DNA of 54,779 bases from Rubrivivax gelatinosus (lineage in GTDB: Bacteria > Pseudomonadota > Gammaproteobacteria > Burkholderiales > Burkholderiaceae_C), in contig NZ_NRRU01000025.1 in NCBI RefSeq assembly GCF_016583785.1, positions 1 through 54,779 on the forward strand, read 5' to 3'. Of this stretch, positions 42,548 to 50,647 are shown piece by piece; position 1 is the stretch's first letter; each line of letters starts with the position of its first letter. The translations under genes and the position numbers were made by a program. Below the pieces are notes generated by a model, which saw only the letters and a program-made list of their open reading frames with translations, was not told where the DNA came from and searched no databases.

Positions 42548-42756
42548 AAAGGGTTCTGGGAAAGGCGTCCGACCGGCTCGGGGAGCGTCTGGCTACCGGT
42601 TTTCAAAGACCTTTACCAAAACTTGTCTCGGTCAACGAGAAAACCAGCGCCATAGCACCCGGCTTAGCGGCCCGGTGCCTCATGGCGAGATCGGCGGAAT
42701 CCCCCTCGAAAACTACCCGGGGATATTCGCAAGACGGCAACCAACGGAGCGATACG

Positions 42757-44127
42757 ATGAGTGAAGCAAGCCGCGCAATCCTGGAGGCGGTGCCTGGCGG
42801 CACCGCCGGCACCGGGCAGAAGTTCTGGCCCCATGGCTGGTGGCGCCTGATGGAGGCGAAGGTCGGCGTGATTCCGCTGCCCTTGTTCGTGCTGGCCGGC
42901 GTGCTGGTGCTGGCTCTGGCCAGCACCAAAGGCGGTCTGACCAACGAGCTGACGGTGATGGCCGTGACGCTGGCCTTCTTCGGCTTCGCCTGCGGCGAGA
43001 TCGGCAAACGCATCCCGGTGATCGGCAAGATGGGGGCGGCCGCGATCTGCGCGACCTTCATCCCGTCGGCCCTGGTGTACTACGGGCTGCTGCCGGACAT
43101 CGTCGTCGAGGCGACGACGAAGTTCTACAAGGCCACCGGCATCCTCTATCTGTACATCTGCTGCGTCATCGTCGGCAGCATCATGAGCATGGATCGCAAG
43201 ACGCTGATCCAGGGCTTCATGAAGATCGTGATCCCGATGGGCTGTGCCGCCGTCGCCGGCATGGTGGTGGGCACGCTCGCCGGCGTGGCCGTCGGCAAGA
43301 GCGCCTACGAGACCTTCTTCTTCATCGTCCTGCCCTGCATGGCCGGCGGTGTCGGCGAAGGCGCGATCCCGCTGTCGATCGGCTTCGCCGAGATCCTCAA
43401 GCAGGACCAGGGCGAGATGTTCGGCCGGATCATCCCGATGGTGATGATGGCCAACGTCGTGGCGATCATGCTCTCCGGCGTGCTCGGCGCCATCGGTCGG
43501 CGCTATCCGCACCTGACCGGCAACGGCCGTCTGCTGCCTGGCTCCCCGGACGATGAGGAACAGGCCGCCAAGAGCGAGGCCGGCGGCAAGGGCGTCGAGG
43601 TCACGGGCCTGGCCGCCGCCGCGCTGATGGCCATCAGCCTGTACATGATCGGCATGCTGGGCTTTCGCCTGATCGGCCTGCCGGCTCCGGTGGGCATGCT
43701 CTTCGTCGCCGTGCTGGTCAAGCTGACGCAGGCCGCCTCGCCGTCGCTGACCGAAGGTGCACGCTCGGTCTACAAGTTCTTCCAGACCTCGGTGACCTAC
43801 CCGGTGCTGTTCGCCGTCGGCGTCGCCATCACGCCGTGGGAGCGCCTGGTCGCCGCCTTCGCGCTGGACAACATCGCCATCATCGTCGCCACCGTGCTGA
43901 CCGTGGTCGGCACCGGCTTCTTCGTGTCGCGCAAGCTCGGCATGTACGCGGTGGACGCGGCGGTCGTGTCCTGCACGCAGTGCGGCCAGGGCGGCACCGG
44001 CGACGTGGCCATCCTCTCGGCTTCGAACCGCATGCAACTGATGCCGTTCGCCCAGATCGCCACGCGCATCGGCGGCGCCATCAACGTCACGGTGTCGCTG
44101 CTGGTCCTGTCGCGCATGGTGGCCTGA
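42757..44127 (+). CDS. citS: 2-hydroxycarboxylate (citrate) transporter, CitS type
   Basis: A 456-residue inner-membrane transporter of the 2HCT family with about 11 hydrophobic segments. The two GGxG-type reentrant motifs are visible, GGVGEGAIPLSIGF near residues 200 and CGQGGTGDVAILSA near 410, together with the conserved C-terminal ATRIGGAINVTVSLLVL. Members carry citrate, malate or lactate, CitS by sodium symport. First place in the citrate lyase cluster makes citrate the likely substrate. It is preceded by a leader of about 670 nt with an FNR-type promoter, and its start at 42757 follows ACGGAG. Confidence 0.93.
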   Translation: MSEASRAILEAVPGGTAGTGQKFWPHGWWRLMEAKVGVIPLPLFVLAGVLVLALASTKGGLTNELTVMAVTLAFFGFACGEIGKRIPVIGKMGAAAICATFIPSALVYYGLLPDIVVEATTKFYKATGILYLYICCVIVGSIMSMDRKTLIQGFMKIVIPMGCAAVAGMVVGTLAGVAVGKSAYETFFFIVLPCMAGGVGEGAIPLSIGFAEILKQDQGEMFGRIIPMVMMANVVAIMLSGVLGAIGRRYPHLTGNGRLLPGSPDDEEQAAKSEAGGKGVEVTGLAAAALMAISLYMIGMLGFRLIGLPAPVGMLFVAVLVKLTQAASPSLTEGARSVYKFFQTSVTYPVLFAVGVAITPWERLVAAFALDNIAIIVATVLTVVGTGFFVSRKLGMYAVDAAVVSCTQCGQGGTGDVAILSASNRMQLMPFAQIATRIGGAINVTVSLLVLSRMVA

Positions 44128-44221
44128 ACCCGGCCGCTTCATCTCCCTGCTTCATCCAACGGCGTCGGTGCCCATCTCCGGCTCGGCAGAGCACCGACGC
44201 CCCACGTTTCACGAGGACCCC

Positions 44222-45121
44222 ATGAAACTGCTCAGCTTCCGCAACGCCCGCGGCCATCGCAGCTACGGCATCCGCACCGAGCGCGGCATCGTCGACCTCG
44301 GCAGCCGCCTGGGCGAGCGCTACCCGTCGCTGCGCGCGCTGCTCGCCGCCCCGGGCGGCATCGAGCTGGCACGCCAGCACGAGCAGGCCGCACCCGACTG
44401 CCAGGAAAGCCAGATCTCGTTCCTGCCCGTCATCGAGCATCCGAACAAGATCTTCTGCGTCGGCATGAACTACGCCGCCAAGCGCCAGGAGTTCAACGAG
44501 ACCAACCCGGCGCCGACGCTGTTCGTGCGTTTCCCGGATTCGCAGACCGGGCATCGCCGCCCGGTGATCAAGCCGGCGCACAGCCGCGAGTTCGACTACG
44601 AGGGCGAACTGGCGGTGGTGATCGGCACCGGCGGCCGCGGCATCCGCCGCGAGGACGCCCTGCAGCACGTCGCCGGCTACGCCTGCTACATGGACGGCTC
44701 GGCGCGCGACTGGCAGCACACCTGGTTCACCGCCGGCAAGAACTGGCGCGAGACCGGCGCCTTCGGCCCGTGGATGGTGACCAGCGACGAGATCGGCGAC
44801 CCGCAGCAGCTGCAGCTGCGCACCTTCCTCAACGGCATGCAGGTGCAGGACGACACGACGGCCAACATGATCCATCCGGTGGCCGCGCTGATCGAATACA
44901 TCAGCACCTTCAGCGCGCTGTCGCCCGGCGACGTGATCATCACCGGCTCGCCCGGCGGTGTCGGCAAGAAGCGCGTGCCGCCGCTGTTCATGAAGGCCGG
45001 CGACACCATCGAGGTCGAGATCTCCGGCATCGGCCGGCTCTTCAACGTCATCGCCGACGAGGTCATCGAGCCCATCGAGGACCTGCAGGTTTCCGAGGCC
45101 GTCGAGGCCGCTGCGGCTTGA
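44222..45121 (+). CDS. Fumarylacetoacetate hydrolase family protein, possible oxaloacetate decarboxylase/tautomerase
   Basis: A 299-residue protein with an N-terminal FAH extension (MKLLSFRNARGHRSYGIRTE) and the FAH core: IFCVGMNYAAKRQEFN, the metal-binding EFDYEGELAVVIG, GYACYMDGSARDWQ, and DVIITGSPGGVGKKRVPPLFMKAGD. FAH-family enzymes act on 2-oxo acids and acylpyruvates; eukaryotic FAHD1 decarboxylates oxaloacetate and FAHD2-type proteins tautomerise it. Its place between citS and citC, with no OadGAB genes in view, suggests that it handles the oxaloacetate released by citrate lyase. This role is inference from context. It starts 94 nt after citS. Confidence 0.85.
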   Translation: MKLLSFRNARGHRSYGIRTERGIVDLGSRLGERYPSLRALLAAPGGIELARQHEQAAPDCQESQISFLPVIEHPNKIFCVGMNYAAKRQEFNETNPAPTLFVRFPDSQTGHRRPVIKPAHSREFDYEGELAVVIGTGGRGIRREDALQHVAGYACYMDGSARDWQHTWFTAGKNWRETGAFGPWMVTSDEIGDPQQLQLRTFLNGMQVQDDTTANMIHPVAALIEYISTFSALSPGDVIITGSPGGVGKKRVPPLFMKAGDTIEVEISGIGRLFNVIADEVIEPIEDLQVSEAVEAAAA

Positions 45122-45192
45122 GCTGAACGGGTGCGAGCGGTCGGCCGGCGCTGCGGCGCCGGGTGACCCGCCATCCCGATGGAGCGTCCATC

Positions 45193-46248
45193 GTGAGCGA
45201 GGACATCGACTTTTACGCCATCGATCCGCGCGTGCAGCCGCACGAGCGCGACGAGGTGCGGCAACTGCTGGCCGAGTGCGATCTCGACCTGGAAGACGGC
45301 GTCGAGACCTTCGTCGTCGGCCGTCACGGCCGCCGCCTGGTCGCCTGCGCCGGTCTCGACCACAACATCGTCAAGTGCGTGGCGACGGCGCCGGACCTGC
45401 GCGGCAACTCGCTCAGCCTGAAGCTGATGAGCGAGATCATCAACCTGGCGCAGGACTGTGGTCACCACCACCTGTTCCTGTACACCCATCCGCGCAACGT
45501 CTCCTTCTTCGCCGGCTGCGGCTTCTACCGCCTGGCCGAGGTGCCGGGCCACGTCAGCCTGATGGAGAACACGCCGGTGGGCATCGCCGGCTACTGCCGC
45601 CGCCTGGCCGGTGCGCGCCGGCCGGGCCGCAAGATCGGCTGCATCGTGATGAACGCCAACCCGTTCACGCGCGGGCATGAGTACCTCGTGCGGCTGGCGG
45701 CGGCGCAGTGCGACTGGCTGCACCTGTTCGTCGTGCGCGAGGAGGCGTCGCAGTTCTCCTACCGCGACCGTTTCGCGCTGGTGCAGAAGGGTGTCGCCGG
45801 CATCGCCCGGCTGACGCTGCACCACGGCTCGGAGTACATGGTCTCGCGCGCCACCTTCCCCGACTACTTCTTCAAGGAGAAGGGCATCGTCGGCGACTGC
45901 TGCACGGCCATCGACCTGCTGCTGTTTCGCGAGTACATCGCGCCGGCGCTGGGCGTGACCCACCGCTTCGTCGGCACCGAGCCGTTCTGCGCCACGACGC
46001 GCAAGTACAACGCCGACATGCAGCACTGGCTGCAGCAGGTGCCGGACGAGGCGGCGCCGGTGGCCGTCGTCGAGGTGCCGCGCACGTCCTGCGAAGGCGT
46101 GCCGATCTCGGCGTCCGAGGTGCGGCGGCTGCTGCGCGCCGGCCAGGCCGGGCGCATCGCGTCGCTGGTGCCGCCGGACACGCTGCAGCTGCTCAACCAC
46201 CAGTACGCCCCCGCGTTCCGGCGCGAATGCGGCGAGCTCAGTGTCTAG
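45193..46248 (+). CDS. citC: [Citrate (pro-3S)-lyase] ligase
   Basis: A 351-residue enzyme that acetylates the thiol of the citrate lyase prosthetic group, activating the complex. The N-terminal GNAT-like part (LVACAGLDHNIVKCVATAPDLRGNSL, FYTHPRN-like LYTHPRNVSFFAGCGFYRL) is followed by a nucleotidyltransferase domain with IGCIVMNANPFTRGHEYLV (HxGH-type site) and the C-terminal ISASEVRRLLRAG. The start is GTG at 45193, with GGAG eight bases upstream; an in-frame GTG 30 nt earlier is possible. It is the first of the citCDEFXG series. Confidence 0.94.
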   Translation: MSEDIDFYAIDPRVQPHERDEVRQLLAECDLDLEDGVETFVVGRHGRRLVACAGLDHNIVKCVATAPDLRGNSLSLKLMSEIINLAQDCGHHHLFLYTHPRNVSFFAGCGFYRLAEVPGHVSLMENTPVGIAGYCRRLAGARRPGRKIGCIVMNANPFTRGHEYLVRLAAAQCDWLHLFVVREEASQFSYRDRFALVQKGVAGIARLTLHHGSEYMVSRATFPDYFFKEKGIVGDCCTAIDLLLFREYIAPALGVTHRFVGTEPFCATTRKYNADMQHWLQQVPDEAAPVAVVEVPRTSCEGVPISASEVRRLLRAGQAGRIASLVPPDTLQLLNHQYAPAFRRECGELSV

Positions 46249-46309
46249 CGCGGCACACCGTCATTTCCGGGCCGGCCGCCGTGCCGGCCCTTCACAAGAG
46301 GTATTTGCG

Positions 46310-46606
46310 ATGCAAATCGTCAAGGAAGCACTGGCAGGGACGCTGGAATCCAGCGACCTGCTGGTCAAGGTCGCTCCCGCCGCCGACGGGCGGCTGGAGC
46401 TGGTGATCGAAAGCGAAGTGATGCGCCAGTTCGGCGCCCAGATCCGCCGCGTCGTGGTCGACACGCTCGAGCGCCTGGGCGTCAGCGCCGGCCTGATCGT
46501 CGTCGAAGACAAGGGGGCGCTGGACTGCGCCATCCGCGCCCGCGTCCAGACCGCCGTGCTGCGCGGCGCCGGGCAAGTGCAAATCGACTGGAGCCAACTG
46601 TCATGA
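46310..46606 (+). CDS. citD: Citrate lyase acyl carrier protein (gamma subunit)
   Basis: A 98-residue acyl carrier subunit. Ser14 in [12 protein letters not shown] is the expected attachment point of 2'-(5''-phosphoribosyl)-3'-dephospho-CoA, as established for the Klebsiella protein. It carries the acetyl or citryl thioester between the alpha and beta subunits. The start ATG at 46310 follows AAGAGG. The stop overlaps the citE start (ATGA), giving translational coupling and matched subunit amounts. Confidence 0.95.
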   Translation: MQIVKEALAGTLESSDLLVKVAPAADGRLELVIESEVMRQFGAQIRRVVVDTLERLGVSAGLIVVEDKGALDCAIRARVQTAVLRGAGQVQIDWSQLS

Positions 46607-47475
46607 CATTGCGCCGAAGCATGCTGTTCCTGCCCGGGGCCAACGCCGCGATGCTGAGCACCGCGTTCGTCTACAAGCCCGACTCGATCATGTTCGACCT
46701 GGAGGACGCCGTCTCGCTGCGCGAGAAGGACGCCGCGCGGCTGCTGGTCTTCCACGCGCTGCAGAACCCGGCCTACGCCGACATCGAGACCGTGGTCCGC
46801 ATCAACCCGCTCGCCACGCCCTTCGGCCTGGCCGACCTGGAGGCGGTGGTGCGTGCCGGCGTCGACATCGTGCGCCTGCCCAAGACCGACAGCGCCGCCG
46901 ACGTGCACGAGCTGGAAGCCCAGGTCGAACGCATCGAGCGCGAGTGCGGCCGCGAAGTCGGCTCGACGCGGCTGATGGCGGCCATCGAGTCGGCCTCGGG
47001 CGTCGTCAACGCGCTGGCCATCGCCACCGCGAGCAAGCGCCTGGTGGGCATTGCGCTGGCCGGCTTCGACTACGTGATGGACATGCAGACCGAGCGCGGC
47101 GACGGCACCGAGCTGTTCTACGCGCGCTGCGCGGTGCTGCACGCCGCGCGTGTGGCTGGCATCGACGCCTTCGACGTCGTCTATTCCGACGTCAACGACG
47201 AAGCCGGCTTCCTGCGCGAGGTCGAGCTGATCCGCAAGCTCGGCTTCAACGGCAAGTCGCTGATCAACCCGCGCCAGATCGAGCTGCTGCACAACGCCTA
47301 CGCCCCGAGCGAAGAGGACGTGGACCACGCGCAGCGCGTGATCGCCGCCGCCGACAAGGCCGAGCGCGAAGGCCTGGGCGTCATCGCGCTCAACGGCAAG
47401 ATGATCGACGCCCCCATCGTCAACCACGCCCGGCGTGTGCTCCAGCGGGCGCAGGCCTCCGGCGTGCGCAAGTGA
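46603..47475 (+). CDS. citE: Citrate lyase beta subunit (citryl-ACP lyase)
   Basis: A 290-residue TIM-barrel protein that splits citryl-ACP to acetyl-ACP and oxaloacetate. Family blocks are [58 protein letters not shown], and [15 protein letters not shown]; the acidic Mg-binding residues in DLEDAV and further on are present. It overlaps citD by 4 nt and is followed 20 nt later by citF. Length is that of the family. Confidence 0.96.
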   Translation: MTLRRSMLFLPGANAAMLSTAFVYKPDSIMFDLEDAVSLREKDAARLLVFHALQNPAYADIETVVRINPLATPFGLADLEAVVRAGVDIVRLPKTDSAADVHELEAQVERIERECGREVGSTRLMAAIESASGVVNALAIATASKRLVGIALAGFDYVMDMQTERGDGTELFYARCAVLHAARVAGIDAFDVVYSDVNDEAGFLREVELIRKLGFNGKSLINPRQIELLHNAYAPSEEDVDHAQRVIAAADKAEREGLGVIALNGKMIDAPIVNHARRVLQRAQASGVRK

Positions 47476-47495
47476 CCGGACCCGGAGTTCCCTTC

Positions 47496-49016
47496 ATGAA
47501 CACGACACTGCAAGACGCCCTGCGCCGCGAGCCGGCGCTCGAGGGCCTGGAACCGTTCGAAGACTACGCCCACCACACGCCGCACCTGCGCGACCCGCAG
47601 CACAAGCTCACGCGCAAGATCGTGGCCTCGCTGCAGGACGCGGTGCGCCGCGTGGGCCTGACCGACGGCATGACGATCTCGTTCCACCACGCCTTCCGCG
47701 AGGGTGACAAGACGATCAACAACGTCGTCCAGGTGCTGGCCGACATGGGCCTGCGCAACCTGACGTTGGCGTCCTCGTCGCTGCTGAGCTGCAACGCGCC
47801 GCTGATCGAGCACATCCGCAACGGCGTCATCAGCCGCATCTACACCTCGGGCATGCGCGGCAAGCTCGCCGAGGCGATCTCCAACGGGCTGATGGAACAC
47901 CCGGTGCACATCCACTCGCACGGCGGGCGCGTGCACCTGATCAAGAGCGGCGAGCTGAAGATCGACGTCGCCTTCCTCGGCGTCTCGGCCTGCGACGAGT
48001 TCGGCAACGCCAACGGCGTCAGCGGCAAGTCGCGCTGCGGCGCGCTGGGCTACGCCAAGGTCGACGCCCAGTTCGCGCGCCGCGTGGTGCTGCTGACCGA
48101 GGAGTTCGTCGACTTCCCGAACACGCCGGCCAGCATCTCGCAGGACCAGGTCGACTGCATCGTCAAGGTCGAGCAGGTGGGCGACCCGTCGAAGATCAGC
48201 GTCGGCGCCGCACGCGTGACGAGCAACCCGCGCGAGCTGCTGATCGCGCGCTGGGCCGCCGACGTGATGGAGCACTCGGGCTACTTCCGCGACGGTTTCT
48301 CGCTGCAGACCGGCTCGGGCGCGTCGTCGACCGCGGCCACGCGTTTCCTCGAGCCGCGCATGCGCAAGGCGGGCATCAAGGCCGCGTTCGCGCTCGGCGG
48401 CATCACCGGCGGCATCGTCGACCTGCACCGCAAGGGGCTGATCACCAAGCTCGTGGACACGCAGAGCTTCGACGCCGACGCCGCCGAGTCGCTGCGCACC
48501 TCGCCCGAGCACATCGAGGTCTCGACCAACGAGTACGCCAACCCGAGCTCCAAGGGCACGTTCTGCGACCGCGTCGACCTCGTCATCCTGTCGGCGCTGG
48601 AGATCGACCTGGACTTCAACGTCAACGTCATCACCGGCTCCGACGGCGTGATGCGCGGCGCCTCCGGCGGCCACAGCGACGTGGCGGCGGCGGCCAACCT
48701 GGCGATCGTCGTCGCGCCGCTGATCCGCAGCCGCATCCCGACCATCGTGCGCCGCGTGACGACGGTCGTGACGCCGGGCGAGTGCATCGGCGTGCTCGTC
48801 ACCGACCACGGCATCGCCGTCAACCCGAACCGGCCCGAACTCGCCGAGCGGCTGCGCGCGGCCGGGCTGCCGGTGATGACGATAGAGGAGCTGCACGCGC
48901 GTTCGGTGGCGCTGACCGGCGAACCGCAGGCCATCGAGTTCCTCGACAAGATCGTCGGCGTCGTGCGCTTTCGCGACGGCTCGGTGATCGACCTCGTCCG
49001 TCAGGTCAAGCCCTGA
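47496..49016 (+). CDS. citF: Citrate lyase alpha subunit (citrate:acetyl-ACP transferase)
   Basis: A 506-residue member of the CoA-transferase superfamily that exchanges acetate on the ACP for citrate. Recognisable segments: DGMTISFHHAFREGDKTINNVV, SGMRGKLAEAISNGLMEHPVHIHSHGGR, VSACDEFGNANGVSGKSRCG, LQTGSGASSTAATRFLE, and VITGSDGVMRGASGGHSDVAAAANL. A possible ribosome-binding site (CGGAG) lies 10 nt before the ATG at 47496. Together with CitD and CitE it forms the lyase complex in the cytoplasm. Confidence 0.96.
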   Translation: MNTTLQDALRREPALEGLEPFEDYAHHTPHLRDPQHKLTRKIVASLQDAVRRVGLTDGMTISFHHAFREGDKTINNVVQVLADMGLRNLTLASSSLLSCNAPLIEHIRNGVISRIYTSGMRGKLAEAISNGLMEHPVHIHSHGGRVHLIKSGELKIDVAFLGVSACDEFGNANGVSGKSRCGALGYAKVDAQFARRVVLLTEEFVDFPNTPASISQDQVDCIVKVEQVGDPSKISVGAARVTSNPRELLIARWAADVMEHSGYFRDGFSLQTGSGASSTAATRFLEPRMRKAGIKAAFALGGITGGIVDLHRKGLITKLVDTQSFDADAAESLRTSPEHIEVSTNEYANPSSKGTFCDRVDLVILSALEIDLDFNVNVITGSDGVMRGASGGHSDVAAAANLAIVVAPLIRSRIPTIVRRVTTVVTPGECIGVLVTDHGIAVNPNRPELAERLRAAGLPVMTIEELHARSVALTGEPQAIEFLDKIVGVVRFRDGSVIDLVRQVKP

Positions 49017-49028
49017 ACGGCAGGGCGC

Positions 49029-49571
49029 ATGCGTAGCACTGACACGCCCGTGCCGGTGACGCTGGAGCAGATGCTGGCGGCGCGCGAGGAACGCGTGCGC
49101 CACCAGCAGGCCGCGCTGGCGGCGCACGGGCTGCCGCTGCTGTCGCTGACGCTGGTGGCGCCCGGGCCGGTGAAGGACAGCGCGCCGCTGCGCGCGGTGT
49201 TCTGCGTCGCGCTCGAGCGCATCGAGGCGCTGTGCCGCGAACACGGCTGGCGCGTCGCCGCCTGCCAGGCGTGGCGCCAGGCCACCGGCTGCGAGGCGCT
49301 GCTGGCGGTCGACGTCGACGCCGGGCAGCTCAAGCGCGCCGCGGTGGCGCTGGAGGACAGGCACGCGCTCGGCCGTCTGTGGGACCTGGACGTGCTGGGC
49401 CTGGACGGGCGCTCGCTGTCGCGCACGGGGCTGGGCCTGGCGCCGCGGCGCTGCCTGGTCTGCGACGAGGCGGCACACGCCTGCGCGCGCTCGCGTGCGC
49501 ACCCGCTCGAACAACTGCAGGCGGCGATGGCCCGCCTGCTGGAGAACCATCACCATGCGGCCGTTTGCTGA
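49029..49571 (+). CDS. citX: Apo-citrate lyase phosphoribosyl-dephospho-CoA transferase
   Basis: A 180-residue enzyme that transfers the prosthetic group from its triphosphoribosyl precursor to CitD. Family segments: EQMLAAREERVRHQQAAL, LVAPGPVKDSAPLRAVFCVAL, and the signature ALEDRHALGRLWDLDVLGLDG, then RRCLVCDEAAHACARSRAHP. It follows citF by 12 nt and overlaps citG by 17 nt. The order citC-D-E-F-X-G equals that of E. coli. Confidence 0.94.
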   Translation: MRSTDTPVPVTLEQMLAAREERVRHQQAALAAHGLPLLSLTLVAPGPVKDSAPLRAVFCVALERIEALCREHGWRVAACQAWRQATGCEALLAVDVDAGQLKRAAVALEDRHALGRLWDLDVLGLDGRSLSRTGLGLAPRRCLVCDEAAHACARSRAHPLEQLQAAMARLLENHHHAAVC

Positions 49572-50529
49572 TTTCGTCGCGCCCGCGGCAGGGGGGGGCG
49601 CGCGTGCACCGGCGGCCGCTGGGCGCCGGCCTGCGATCCTGGACACCCGCCGCGTCGCCGGCTGGGGCCACGAGGCCCTGATCCGCGAGGTCGAGCTGAG
49701 CCCCAAGCCGGGTCTCGTCGACCGCTTCAACAACGGCGCGCACGACGACATGGACCTCGCCATGTTCCGCGCCAGCGCCGCGGCCATCGAGCCCTGGCTC
49801 GGCGTGTTCTTCCGCTTCGGGCGCAGCGAATGCGACCGGCCGGCGGCCGACTTCCTGCCGCGGCTGCGGCCGCAGGGCCAGGCCTGCGAGCGTGCGATGT
49901 TGCGCGCCACCGGCGGCGTCAACACGCACAAGGGCAGCGTCTTCGCGCTCGGGCTGCTGAGCGCCGCCGCCGGCCGCCTGGCCGGGCGCGGCGTGGCCGC
50001 CGACGCCGACGGGCTGTGCCTGGAGGTGGCGGCGATCTGCGACGGCCTGGTCGCGCGCGAGCTGCGCGACGGCGGGCCAGCCGCCACGGCCGGCGAGCGC
50101 CTGTACCGCGAGCACGGCCTGCCCGGGGCACGCGGCGAAGCTGCCAGCGGCTTCGCCACCGTGCGCCGCCACGGGCTGCCGGCCTGGCGCCGCGCACGCG
50201 CCGCCGGCCACGGCGAAGAGGCCGCGCTGCACGCCGTGCTGCTGAACCTGCTCGCCTACAATCAGGACACGAATCTCGTGGCGCGCGGCGGGATCTCGGC
50301 CCTTCATTTCGTCCAGACGCGCGCGCGGGCCCTGCTCGTGGCCGGCGGCGTCGATGCGGCGGACCATCTGGCCGAAATGGCCCGCCTCGACCGCGAGATG
50401 ATCGAGCGCCACATCAGCCCGGGCGGCAGTGCCGATCTGCTGGCGGTGACGTGGTTCCTGTCCCGCTTCAGCCTGTACCCGGACGACGGCGCAGGGCTGG
50501 GTTCCTCGGCCCGCGCAGGCGTCGTCTGA
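49555..50529 (+). CDS. citG: Triphosphoribosyl-dephospho-CoA synthase
   Basis: A 324-residue enzyme that makes the prosthetic-group precursor from dephospho-CoA and ATP. The conserved elements are EVELSPKPGLVDRFNNGAHDDMDLAMF, TGGVNTHKGSVFALGLL and LLNLLAYNQDTNLVARGG, all typical of CitG. The first 30 residues are a low-complexity Ala/Gly/Pro stretch, and the real start could be slightly later. It overlaps citX by 17 nt. The next gene, citA, follows 118 nt further on. Confidence 0.94.
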   Translation: MRPFADFVAPAAGGGARAPAAAGRRPAILDTRRVAGWGHEALIREVELSPKPGLVDRFNNGAHDDMDLAMFRASAAAIEPWLGVFFRFGRSECDRPAADFLPRLRPQGQACERAMLRATGGVNTHKGSVFALGLLSAAAGRLAGRGVAADADGLCLEVAAICDGLVARELRDGGPAATAGERLYREHGLPGARGEAASGFATVRRHGLPAWRRARAAGHGEEAALHAVLLNLLAYNQDTNLVARGGISALHFVQTRARALLVAGGVDAADHLAEMARLDREMIERHISPGGSADLLAVTWFLSRFSLYPDDGAGLGSSARAGVV

Positions 50530-50647
50530 GGCCCGTCCCGGCCGCGTATGCCTGCGATGACCCGACCATCCCCTGCCCGCGCCGCCGGCGCGCTGCGCCG
50601 ACTGGCCGGGCTGCGGCCCGCGCGCTGATCTTCCTGCCGCCTCCGCC

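Noticed and set aside
41815..42606. A 263-codon minus-strand frame across the citS leader.
   Set aside because: It runs antisense to the conserved promoter and hairpins, has an uneven composition, and no counterpart of the same protein sequence is kept in the pflB leader.
42361..42756. ZTP (pfl-motif) riboswitch in the citS or pflB leader, suggested by the downstream pflB gene.
   Set aside because: The conserved CCGCCTGGGCA-type segment and the matching pseudoknot partner are not found in either leader.
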